From Zonotrichia leucophrys gambelii (taxonomy: Eukaryota > Chordata > Aves > Passeriformes > Passerellidae): a stretch of DNA of 64,000 nucleotides. The notes below the pieces were generated by a model that worked only from the letters and a program-made list of their open reading frames with translations, searched no databases and had not been told where the DNA came from. A program made the position numbers and the translations under genes. Below are positions 23,584-35,575 of the stretch, piece after piece. Every line of letters begins with the position of its first letter. Positions within the stretch are counted from its first letter, which is position 1. The stretch covers positions 134,525,033-134,589,032 of the forward strand of contig NC_088171.1 of the NCBI RefSeq assembly GCF_028769735.1, given 5' to 3'.

Positions 23584-26500
23584 GTCACAGTTTGAAACCC
23601 CATTGACACTGTTGAGACTAATGGGGCTCCAGAGAGGTGATTGGTGCTGTGGGCTTGGCTTTCCTTGTTTCAAATACCTGGGTTGAATCTGACTTTTTTG
23701 TTCATGAAGCACTACTTATGCCTTCTGGTAGATGGTTGTCTAACAGCAGTCAGTCCATGAAATTGCAAAACTAACAGACTAGTGGAGCTTGATTCTGTTT
23801 TTAGCTATTTTCCTTGGTATCAGTTTTATTTGTTTCTTTTCGCTAGAAATTTCTGAAGCTTTCCTGTTTTGAGAACTTACTTTTTAGTTCATGGCACCCA
23901 ACGTCAGCCACTCTCATAAGGCAGGTGTGTGTAAAAAAATTCCTTTTTAAGGTGTTCTTCAAAAGAAACCAAAAGGATTTTAAATCAGTAATTCAAGACG
24001 TAAATTACCTTTAGGTTTTTTTGGAATAGAACTCGATTACTTAGCTTCCTAAGAAAAATTCAAAGAGCTTTGAAAAGGCAATACAAATAAGTATGAATGC
24101 AAAACCTGGCAATTGCAAAAAACAATTGCAGCAGATAGTTTCAGAAAAATACTTGTGGCCTCTTTGAGAGGTATTTTTTAAAATATTTTTGTCTTTGCAT
24201 TATTTTAAAATTGTTTTCATTCCTTTACACATTGTGATTTCATCTGAAAATGATCCTGCTTCATTTTGAGGAACAGTGAAAGACTTTTCATTGGGGAGTC
24301 ACTTCTAAATGTTCCTTCAAAATATACTCAAACAGAAGTATTTCTCTGAATAATGCATACATTATTTTAATATGATGATCAGTAAATTTTCTTCTCAAAA
24401 GAGAGGCTTAAGAGCTGTGTTCCTGGTACTTGAGGAAAAGCCATTCAGTCACTGGTATGTTCCTGACAGTGCTGCTCTGCCTGTAAGTGTGTGTATGTGG
24501 GTTTGTGGGGATGGTGATTGTGTACATGTGTGAGAGCTTTTTCAGGGGTTAGTCTTGTGAATCCAGAGTCCTTATTCATCCCCCTTGGTGACAGGCCAAG
24601 TGTCCAAGGAAATGCCACAAGTTCTTTCTTTTCCTTTTATTCATTGTGTAGTTTCGCTGGTGAGGTGTGTAGGTTGGACATATGAAAGCCCTTCTGGTGT
24701 GATGTGATAAGTGACTGAAATTGGGCACTTTTACTTCTGAAATAGGTTGTATGGATTTTCTAAGGTTTGCTTGGTGTGCAGCTCTAAATGAAAGCAAACT
24801 TTTAGTTTCCATAGAAATAAGTACAGCATGTGTTTAAAAGCTTTGAATCATGGCTATATTTAATACTATCAAAAGAGATATAACAGCAATGTAAATCTGC
24901 CTGCTGAATTTGCAAGCTTCTTGCCACTTTGTGGCTATTTATCATTTTTCAGTTTCTGGAAATATTTGTATATGCATTGTTTCTCTTATGTTTGAAAAGA
25001 ATTTTGCCTCAGCAGCTGTGTAGTAGATTAAATCTGAACATGCATTCATTCAATTTACTGTTAATGTTCACAAATCAAAGTAAGGAAAGAGTTTAATATG
25101 TGGCTGTCCTTTTGGCTGGTTACATGTGACATATAATCATTTCTGTCTGTCTGAAGCAACAACAGTGCAAAGCATTTCAGAAACTGAAAGACTGTGTATG
25201 GAAAGGCTTTGACAGAACTTCATACTGGGTGTTTTTTGAGTTGGTGGCTAGGTATGAAAAAGTAAAGAGAATGAAGAAAAACAAAGATGGATGTGAAAGT
25301 TTTGGCACAGCTTGATCAACAGAGGGTTTCCAGGTCTGTTTGTCATCCTGCTAATGCATAGCCTAATGCATGTTGAATCTCGGAAGAAGTGTCTGGCAAG
25401 CAGTTTGTGATAAACTGGAGCCTGTCATTCAGAAACTCAATCCAAAGAGAAGAAGGCTATTTAAAAAGCAGACAGTAAGTCAGTGGAGTCAGCATTTCTT
25501 CTGTAGTAACTATTGCTTTATGGAAATGGATATTTTTCTATTCCTTTTAGGATATAGAAAGTTCTCCAGGAGCCTCCTGTTTTGCTGAATAATATTGCTA
25601 AGCCAGTATTTCCCAGAAAAAAGTACAGATTAAATGTGCTTTTAATGCAATTCAGTTTTCCCTTTTCAAGCATTCACTGCCATTTCTTTAGTTTCAACCT
25701 GCTTGCATGCCAAAATTCTCTAAAGTTGAACACAGAAGTCAGTCTTTACAGTCTCCGAAAAATATATTTGTGTACCTGTGTCTTAAGGAGGTGGTATGTC
25801 AATACAGGGAAAGTCCAGATTTTCCTTAGAGAAATAATTACAGAACTTTGTAGTTGTGATTGCATTCTGGAACATTGAAATATTATTTTTCAATATTTTG
25901 CTTTATTAGACATTATGTACTCCTGCAATATATTTTGATGGTTTGGGATTCTTGAGGGGCAACTTGCTAAGTGGATGGAAAAAATCCTGAACTGTTATGA
26001 CATATTATAAATTATAACCAGGCATGAGCATAAACATGGTAATGCTGATGTCCTAGCCAAATATGTGATATTTTAGGACAGTATCTAGATGAAGAACAAA
26101 AGTTGAATGTATAGAAGGAACGTATGCATGGTAAGAGAGGGTTATATCCTTATATCATCCAGGAGACTTAAAATTCAAAATTGTTTTCAGATCTTTTGAA
26201 AACTTTTTAAAGAAGTTTCTCATGTCATGGTAGTCATTAGTGGAATATGAACTGGTAAATTCATCTACTCTGCAGTGTAAAGTGCTCCTCAGAGTATCAG
26301 AGTATCACTTGCAAATCAAAGTGTGAAAGCATAATTTTTGAAAGTAAAATATTTGGAGAATGTAGAAGGAGGCTCCAGGTGAAGGATATGAGTAAAACCT
26401 GGCTGTTCTCACTCAGGAATAGCAGGTACTGTTTCTGTAACTGTTTATAAAACTATTGGACTGCTGGGAGTTTAAAACAGTAAAGAGATTTCTTGGTATA

Positions 26501-27375
26501 ACATAGAGTAGGATGTGGGAAATCACTGCAAGTGAAATAAGCTTGCATTACAAAGACAAGGCATTTTAAAGACTCAGCTCCCATAGTACCATATCATTCA
26601 GGGTTTATTATTGGAACATGTAATTTGGGCATGTGCCTGGAACTGAAGCTGTCAGTCATTCTTGCTGATAACTATGAAGTGCTTCACAAATTAACCTGAA
26701 ACATATTCAGTAAGAAACCAAGAGTTTGTGATAGTAGCCAGGGCCCATCCAAAAGCAGATGGATGGGTTTGGGTATTCTGATTCAGTTCAGATGGGAAAG
26801 CTCAGCATCCAGAGGGTTTCAAAGGCCATGAAGCAGTCTAGGTTCAACAAAAGATGCACCACCTTGGAAATTAAAATCTAAGAGAAATGTAGTGTCAGAT
26901 CTCAGGAACTCTCCTAGGAAATGTTCCCATGACGTGATGCAGTGGTTAGTCTCATTAGCTGTGGCAGAACACTTCTATAGTGCAGTTAAACTGCCTCCAG
27001 TATTTGAGCTGGCTTGTGCAACTCCACAGGCAGCATTATATCCTGCTGACATAGGCTGAATTCAGCTTACTGCCTATGCAGAACAAGAGAATTACAGCTC
27101 AGAGCCAGTCTGCATGGAAATTCGGGTGATGAGATAAAAATACAAGCAGAAGAGTCTGTTTTCATTAAACCCATTTCCTATGTCAATTTGTCTCACTGCT
27201 TTCTTTTGACATTCCTGTCCTCGCCATGCTGTACCTCCCCACTGTTTCATAGTGGAACAGCTGGGCCCTTGATTGTTACTGAGTGAAATGGAATGGGTGG
27301 GTAAATCCCAGCTTCCAAGAGTACCAAAGCAAGTGTGGCCACTCTTCCACTGATTGCTTTGTGTTGATTTGTCTG
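23584..27375. other. Unique AT-rich non-coding DNA, no gene seen
   Basis: No repeat family or gene was recognised. A 35-codon frame starting at 25370 ends at a strong-looking splice donor word (GTAAGT at 25475-25480), but no convincing acceptor or homologous protein was found, so it is not called as an exon. A G/T-rich stretch lies near 24485-24535. Confidence 0.5.
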
Positions 27376-27641
27376 TAGTGGTAGGACAAGAAGAAATGGG
27401 TACAAAGTGAAAGAGAAGAAATTTAGGCTACATATTAGTAAGAAATTCTTTACTACGAGTGTGGCAAGATTTGGAGCAGGTTTTCCAGGGAGGTTTGTGC
27501 ATGCCCCAACCCTGATGCTGTTCAAAGCCAGGTCAGAGAAGGCCCCATCTAAAGAAAGGTGTCCCTGTCCATGAAAGGGAAATTGGGATTAGATGATCTT
27601 TAAATTGCCTTCAAACTGTACTATCCTATGATTCTATGATT
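27376..27641 (+). mobile_element. CR1 LINE 3' fragment, sense
   Basis: The fragment reads + and covers the end of ORF2 and the 3' UTR. AGAAATTTAGGCTACATATT matches the usual LINE wording for the last ORF2 part. It is followed by CAGGGAGGTTTGTGCATG, GGTGTCCCTGTCCATG and a terminal CTATCCTATGATTCTATGATT tail (27621-27641), an ATTCTATG-type octamer ending. About 265 bp remain, and the 5' edge is approximate. Confidence 0.92.
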
Positions 27642-29361
27642 TTCTGTTTGTTTAGAATTATCATGGGAAGTTATTTGGGGGTTGTGTAGTCAATGCCTGC
27701 CCCTGTACATAGAAAATTCCTCCTCCCTTCCCAAGTCAGGAGGTATGAACGCAGCTGTTATAAACAAGCCCTTGTAGGGACAAACAACATTTCTGGACTC
27801 AGCGTTAATTACCTTGATATCAAACAGAAAGTATAAAATAAACCTTTCTTTGGGGTACCAGTAAATAGGAGAAAATATTCCTGATTGCATCTTCCTTCAC
27901 TGAACCTCACAAACAAATGTCAGCCATTGACAAAGATTAGTAGAAGCTTGATATCCAAGCCTGGTTGTTGAAAAAATCTGAATAATTAATTTCTTCTGGC
28001 ACAGGTTTACTCAATTCATTCTCTTCTATCTTTGTTACTCATTCCTTTTTTTGCTGTCCTTCCTACTCTTTAACCAAGAGTTTCTGTTCTACCTCCAGCT
28101 AGAGACCCGTGTTGTTGGTTCTTTCTTCATGATCTCATTCACATACACCAACAATGTCATGGAAAAACATTGGATCATGCCTGCACGGCTTAGTATTCTG
28201 CCTCCCAGCCCCATCTCTGAATCTTTTTTATCTTTTTATCCTCCTCTGAAAGCAAAACTGGAAGGAAGCAATCACAGATGGAAATAGGAATTATAGGGAT
28301 GAGTGCTTGAAAAAACCTCCAAGTAGGACAAAAAAGGCCTAGAGAATTCTGTCCAAAATTAAAGACAATGCCAAAAAACTAAGCCATAAATTTACCTCTT
28401 TTAATGTAATTACTTAGAGATTTACCAAAAGACCCAAAAGACCTATGTTCATATTGAAAATGAGGATGAGAGATCTATATCAGTGGCTGGAATGGGAAAA
28501 GAGTGGCCCTCCTGTTTCATTATAATCACATTTGTTGCCTGGGTGTGTTTCATTTGGCATGACTCAACAGATAATTAAACTAAGACATGTTATGTAAAGA
28601 TTTTATTTGATCCTTTTAGATACTGAGTTAGTAGTTCTACTGAAAGAAGATGTATTCCTTTTTCATTCCTGATGATTAGTTCTGGAATGACCTTACTGCA
28701 TGAAGCAGATCCAGACATGAGTGACAGTTTTCAAGTTTTCTGTTTTCAAGAAGTAAGTAACTACTCGCCCACCACATGTTTCAGTGATATTGGGCAGTCT
28801 GCAGCATGTATGTAATATACATGAAAACATCTTTCATCTCTTTGCTCCCTTCTATGCAAATATTCAAAAAGGATTCTGGTACATGAATGGGAATTCAGGT
28901 GGAGTGTTAGGACTTGAATTGCAAGAGAGTTCTTCAAAAGCCCTGCTCAGAGCTGATCACTTACCTACAGGTGTTTGGAGATCATATAATTTTTATTTGG
29001 GTGCTCAGGACGATTATCCAGTTGAGATTATTGGAACTTCTTGAATGATGAATCCTTAAACTTGGTAAACTCCTCAGCAGTCAATGTAATAGGATGGTTT
29101 GAGGAAACTCAGAGGACCTCCATAAAATGAGAGGACCTTTTTTATTACCAATGCAATTGTGTTTCTTTTGCTCTAAACAAACAATTCGAAGTAATCTCTT
29201 AGGTAGATACTTATTACAGAGAAAAGAATTCTGATGTGCAGAATATTAATCAAAAGCAATTATGAGTGGGAAAATTCTGTTATATTCTAAGGTTATCTCT
29301 ATCTGAGGCCAAAAGACAAAACATCTCTTACAGACATTAAGAGAACTCTGAAAGGATTTCC

Positions 29362-29375
29362 CCTGTTTAAACAGG
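29362..29375. repeat. Perfect 14-bp palindrome CCTGTTTAAACAGG
   Basis: The 14 bases equal their own reverse complement. The centre contains overlapping TGTTTA/TAAACA words like forkhead factor half sites on both strands. Whether it is bound by anything is unknown. Confidence 0.6.
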
Positions 29376-32300
29376 ATTAGATTACCTGGAGATGCATTTT
29401 ATGTGTTAAGGGATAAGAAAGTCAAGGTCTTTAAGGTTAAAATATTTAATGAAAATCAGTATGAAATTTGTCTTTCTAGTTTTCTTGATAGGAAGATCCA
29501 TGTCTTACAATTCTGAAAAATAATTTCAAGTAATTGATGAACACAGTTTTGTCAAATGGTCTTCACACATCAATGAAGAATGTTAAAGCAATAGTATACT
29601 AAATTTGATATACTGTTATAAAACAAGACTATTGTAATTGCTTAAACCCTGGTTTGTGAGAACATGACATCACTGTGGAAATTTTGAAACTAATCTCTAA
29701 CGTGGTCCTGTCCTGGGCTAGCTTTGTCACCAGAGCTTTCATTTTGGATGTAGATTGTACAAGGGAGATCCCACCAGATGTAGCACTCTGAAGATTTTTT
29801 TATTGTGTTGTTGGGTTTATAACTTCAGTGGAGCACTCAGTGCTTTTAGCATAGGACAGGACAAGGTAAGAGCCAGATGGACTATTTTTATTAGGGAAGA
29901 GAACATGTCAAAAAAACACTTGATAAACCAGAAAAAATTGTAGTGTATCTTTTCTTCCACACTTATTTTATCCTGTGATGAAGACTCATGAAATATTGGA
30001 TGGGTTTATTTTTTCTATCTCTATTTCTTTGGGCAAATCCAGACTGGTGATTCAGAATTTGTAGCCTGATGCTCTGAATTGTGCTGGTGACATTACAACA
30101 TTCTACCTAACAGAATGTTACCAAAGCATGATAGCACTTTCTTGATAACTGAGGTTTGCATTGATTTTATGATATTTTTGTTGAATTTACTGATCTATTG
30201 GCATAAGTTCTGGTAGGAACTGAAGGAGCTCCAAGGGTCTCCACTCAATTTTGTAGTTATGTTTATTTTTAAAAGCAATATGGTCTTCTTAAAAAAAGGT
30301 ATAAACTTAGGCTGTAACTTTTAATGTATGGACTTGCAAGGTGCCTGACATGTGAAGTGATAACAGCTTATTTTCATCCCTTTCTGTCTATGTTCCATGA
30401 GGCTGTTTATGGTGCAATCACTTAATCGTTTGTTTTATAACTTAGAAAGGCTAAGAGCAGAAGGTGTTATTACATCAGATAAAGTGTTGCTATGTAGTGC
30501 AGATGCCATGCTAGTACAAGATGCACAGTCTATGGGGACATCCTCCCATATGGTCTGTGGTAAGCTAAACTCTTGGCTGATGCTGATGCCCACTATATTT
30601 TGTGTTTTTCTGAATGTAAATGCCGATTTGTAAAACTTGAGTAAGCATTTATTTAAAATGTATCTTCTGGATGGCTGATTGAGTGTTGATTTTGGCAACC
30701 TCTCTAACATTTTCAGGTTTTTTTTTTTCTTGTATGTCGACTGAAATTTAAAATGCGTATGAAACCTATTAGGATAAAATAAGATTGTCTTTTTACAAAT
30801 GGTAGGTTTTTATTCCACCCTCTGTGCATTGAGCTTTTATATTCAAAGTGTTGCTGCATATTTTATTTCTATGCCTGAATCTTGAAATGCTTGTACTAGC
30901 TCGATATAAGTGATGGCAGCTGCAAAATTTTATTTAATCCTGGAGGATAGCACTTTGACTGTTTGAATCTTCCAGAATTATCTATGTATGTTTATTTTAG
31001 ATTGTTCAGAATATGATTACTAGTCAGGTTTCTATAAGTAGAGAAGTAAAAATCATCTGCTTTACCATATTCTTGGGATTGCTATGTTTGCTTTTTTTTT
31101 TTGTTTTGCTTTGCTTTGGTTTGTTTTTCCAACCATGATACCTAACCAGGAAGATATTGCAAGGAGCTACCTGTGACTGGTTGAAAAGGGTATAAATGCC
31201 TACAAAATGAAACATGCTGTTAGGAACCAATTTTTGATATTTTACTTGATTTTATAATTTCAAATAAAAACATGCTGATATTTCAAAGAAGGGAAATGTT
31301 TTGTAAGCAATTCTTAAATTGCGGTTTTCATCAGATTGTTTTGTTTTTATCTATTTTTTGTATTTCCAGTTTAGTATCACATAGTTCTATCTGTGTGACT
31401 GATGAGGTTTGAGAAGTGTCTTGAATGTTTTTTTGTCTAAGGAAAAAGATACTTTTTGGGGGAGAATCCCCATGGCCCTACCTACCTTTGGTGAAGCATA
31501 CTGTATCAGTTGAAGTTAACTAATGTATTTTCCTGTAAGAAGCTGAAGGCAGAGTTAGAAGTTCAAAGAAAAAGTGAATTTGCTTTCTCATCCTGAGATT
31601 TTAAAAACCTCTATTATTTAATAGACAAAACTGTTTTTTTCACTGTGATATCTAGAAATTACTGACTAAAGTGAACATGTTCTAAAATGTTTAAAAAGCT
31701 CACTATGGCTTCCTGTTTGTTTTGTTGTTTTTTTTCTTTTCCTTCTTCCCTTTTTCTGTTCTCCACTTTCTACCATTATCTGTTTACCTTACTCCCTTTT
31801 CCACAGAACTTGACCTAACATTCTACTGCCAGAATGCTTTTATGACTGCCCTGTGTCCCCAAACCTTCTGCTTTTTCTTTCCCTTTCCTTCCTGAATTTT
31901 ACCTCCTAACCTTTATTGCTCCTTCCATTGTATTTCCGTTTGTCATTGTCCATGTCCCTCCCTGGACACTGTCCCATTAGCTACCTTATTCTGTTCTCCA
32001 TTTGCAATACCCTGTCCCAGCTGATGAAGTTTTGATAACATCTCAAATGAGACTATGGGATGAAGCAACTGCAGAACATACCCTGTGTGACTGCAGGCAC
32101 AGCAGGTGAAGCAGATATCAAAGCATAGCAGAGAAATGTTTAAGAAAAGTAAGCACTCCACAGGTAGGTCTGGCAAAAGCTATTTCAATAATACATTGGC
32201 ATATCAATATATGCTTAAAAATTTAGAACAGGCAAATTTCTGCAAAAGAATTCGTGGGGAAGGGGTGAAGAGAAAGCTTTTGTGTTAAGCTCATCTGTGT

Positions 32301-32378
32301 ACACTGGAGAGAAACATGCAGTACTGCCCATTTTCTTGTTCTGTGACAGCAATAGACAACCTGCACTGCTTATCCCGG

Positions 32379-32458
32379 AGCTCATCAGCTAAAGGCAGCT
32401 GTACCCAAACCTCTGACCTAAACTTATCTTGTCTGGGCTAAACTGTGGCTGATGAGCT
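32379..32458. repeat. Spaced 11-bp inverted repeat
   Basis: AGCTCATCAGC at 32379-32389 recurs as its exact reverse complement GCTGATGAGCT at 32448-32458, with 58 bases between. No element boundary or target duplication was seen around it. An arm of this size at this spacing may be chance. Confidence 0.5.
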
Positions 32459-33707
32459 ACTGAAAAGTTTAATCCCACAGTACCAGCTAGCTAAAGCTAT
32501 TATTCTATGACTTACTATTGGAGAAACTTTACTTCTCTGTCTGTAAGTGACTGCTGAGTCAAATGCATGTAATTCAGAGATGGACTGCAGTTCCATAAAT
32601 ATGATTCACTTCTTGCCTACTACAAAGTGAAACACCTTGGACCAGCTCCAGTTTTCTACTGAAACAAAATACATGGAAGATTTTATTATGATTTTTAATA
32701 TGCTAGGGTCTTTAGACAAAGTATTTTTTTAAAATATTGTTGTTACACAGGGGCATGCACACAAGAATTTGGTTGTGAATAACACCTCTGTAAAAACGGG
32801 AATTTTTTTTCAGTGTAATAATAACAGAACTCAGCAACTGTCCTCAAGGTCACTCTGTCTTCCTTTTCCAAATGCCTTTGAAGATCTATATCTGCAAGTG
32901 ACTAGAGTTATGTATTTGTAAGGAAGCTTGTAATTGGCTCCACATATCATTCATTTGCAACATATTATGCATACAGTATTATTTGTCTGGTGAATTTTTT
33001 CTTTGAGACAGAAAAATTCTTAAATACCAATTATTCCTTACTTTTTTTTTTCTTCTCTCTCTTAATAGAAGTCAGTCTTCAGGGCATGAGCACAGCAGTG
33101 TTTGTTACTATATTAGCAGTACAAGAACCAGCCCCAGCTTTTTATTCATGTCCTCAAAGATAATGTAATCAGACTACTTTGATTGCAGTGTAGCCAGAAG
33201 ACAAACAGATATTAGTCTGTCATGATATATTATTAAGTAATAGCATGTCAGACATCAAATCAGGCTCAGCTACCAAGTGTTATCTTCTGCTGGGTTGTAG
33301 TTTTCAAATCCCCCATACCTAGGATGGGTCACTGCTACTGTAGTGTGATTAGGATTCCTAAAATCACTATTTCTTTGGAGTACACATTGATTTTGCTTCT
33401 TTTCTTATAATGTTGATACATTTGAAAAGCAATCACTATTCTTAGAGTTATGCAACTATCAGTCAAATGGTGGTGGCATGCAGACAGAGATATTTGGAAA
33501 TGTCAAGACACTGTGCACTGTGCAAAACTAGATGTTACTCTTGTTAAACAAATGCAGACATGCAAATTTCACTTCTGATCAAAGCACAAGAAGAAAAATC
33601 AATGCTTTCCAAATATATACCAATGTAAATTTGTATCTCTGTCTTCTCTTACTTAATTTCTTACTCAGTTTCTAGTGGGTTATTGCAGTGAGTGCACTGA
33701 AAAATGT

Positions 33708-33736
33708 GAAAATTATCAAGTGCATTGATAATTTTC
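33708..33736. repeat. Perfect hairpin, 12-bp stem and 5-nt loop
   Basis: GAAAATTATCAA (33708-33719) pairs perfectly with TTGATAATTTTC (33725-33736) across the loop GTGCA. The stem is AT-rich. No terminator role is expected in vertebrate DNA. It could be the remnant of a small inverted-repeat element or chance. Confidence 0.7.
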
Positions 33737-35488
33737 TTACCTGAAAAGGATAGAAGAGCACTGCTAAAGACAAAATATTTTTTCCTTTAAATTATTGGCT
33801 TATATTTGAAATTGTTTACTCCATATCTGAATGTATAGATTTCTGAAAATGTGGAGTTCAAAACACATATGTTTTATGCACTTTATACATTGAAATATCC
33901 ATTTTATTTAATAATAGACAGCTATTCTTATACAAATATAAATGGGAATAATTTGCATGGTTAAGAAGCAACACTTGACTGAAATAAGACAATAAAGGGA
34001 AGCAAACTCTTTTTGATGGGTAATGGGTTTGGTGTTAATGAGTCTAGTCTAGTCTTTGAAAGGGTTTTATGTGATGTGTGCTCAGATAATAAAACCATAC
34101 TAATATAATGCATAAGGTATCATTTTCTGAGAAGTTAGCTATACTTTGAGCAGTTGTTTGAAATACCATTTGCAGAAGAGAAATGGGACCCTAAAATAAA
34201 TGCTGCAGATTAAAAGAGTGGTATAGGGCTCTAAGATCTCAAAGGATTTGCAAATTTGGATGGTAAGTATCACTTGCAACATAACTGATATATGGACAGC
34301 TGTATGAGAAATTAAGACAGTTTTTAGCCTTAGTTCTAATGCAAACACCACCTTCTCCCCATTCCTTTGAAACTAAAAGGCTTTGTACTTTTCTATGGGA
34401 TTCACTAAACAGTTCTATAGGCAGATATATATAGCCTTTATGGAATGATCTTCAAATGTTGATACGACAGAGAGTGGGTTAACATCATTACAAGTTTTGA
34501 TTCCTTTATAAGCTTAACCCTTTAGTTTTGTAGGTTGCATAAATATACTTAGCAAAACATGGCACTATTTTACAGAAGCATTTCCACAGTTCCATCAGGA
34601 AGCTTTAGTAGGAAGAGAGTGCACATTCAGCAAATTTCCATTTGAAGATATTATGCGCTTGGTATCTCGTGATGAAAGCCACTGTGTTGCAAATGGTTTC
34701 TTTGTTTTTTCCTCTCTTGAAGGAGCTGATATTTATACAATGATATAAGATTTTTTTTCTTAGCTCTTAAGGAAAAGAAATATTTTTCTCCTCTTCAAAG
34801 CAACCATATTTGTAGAACAGGTTTACATTGCATATACATACTTCAAAGCGTTCATTTATTCGTCTTTGCTACACTTTATCCATGCTTTTTTCTACCACTT
34901 ACTTTTCACCCAACATGCTGTGAAACAGTGAACCATTACAGATGCTTTTGAATAGTTCTTGCTTTTATTATACTCTTTTTTCATTTTTTTTTCCTTTTTT
35001 GCATTTTACATAGTCAAATAAAAAGAACTCTTTAGAAATTGAGTCAAAAGGATAGAGGTATTTGCTTTCTGGAGTTTTGGAATCTGGAAGAGAATTTTAT
35101 GTTCCTTAAAAGTTACTAAAACTGAATTAATAGGTCTCAAAATGCTCTGTAAACATAAATGGGTTTAATTATTCCATTGTGGCATTACTATGAAAAAATA
35201 TTGTGAACATTTTTGTACTGAACTTTCCTTTCAACATTTTGTGCACCTGTGTGCTTGAAAGTTATGAAAAAAGGAGATATTTTCACTTTTGATAATTTCT
35301 CTATTCTCAGTGCGTATATTTGATATTATTCTCTATTGTTAAATAGCTAAAATGGGAAGTGTAACTGTTCTGAGGTGATTTTTTGATGTTTGAATAGAGA
35401 AGGAGCATAGTCAAATATTCAGGAAACTTTTGGGTTGCTTTTCTGTATTGTACTGAATTGCAAAACTCAGGCAGTTTTGGATTAAGTT

Positions 35489-35575
35489 ACAGAATTGTAG
35501 AATTATAGAATATTTTGGTTTGAAAGATTTTTAAAGTTCATCTAGCTCAGTGATCCTTTCTGGGTCACTCAGGTA
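35489..35575 (-). mobile_element. Old CR1 LINE 3' end fragment, antisense
   Basis: ACAGAATTGTAGAATTATAGAAT at the left is a decayed reversed tail. TTTGGTTTGAAAG and AAAGTTCATCTAGCTC follow, recalling the usual CR1 3' words. Similarity fades after about 85 bp, so either the copy was severely 5'-truncated or it is too decayed to follow. Confidence 0.75.

Larger units (their letters stand above)
27642..35488. other. Unique AT-rich non-coding DNA, no gene seen
   Basis: This is the longest repeat-poor stretch. I recognised no exon, RNA gene or transposon in nearly 8 kb. Small inverted repeats at 29362-29375, 32379-32458 and 33708-33736 are listed separately. A pyrimidine-rich run lies at about 31720-31930. 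Frames of 60-91 codons on both strands look like chance. Confidence 0.5.

Noticed and set aside
25370..25474. Possible 35-codon exon ending at GTAAGT
   Set aside because: A single donor-like word is expected often by chance. There is no convincing acceptor, no neighbouring exon and no recognised protein.
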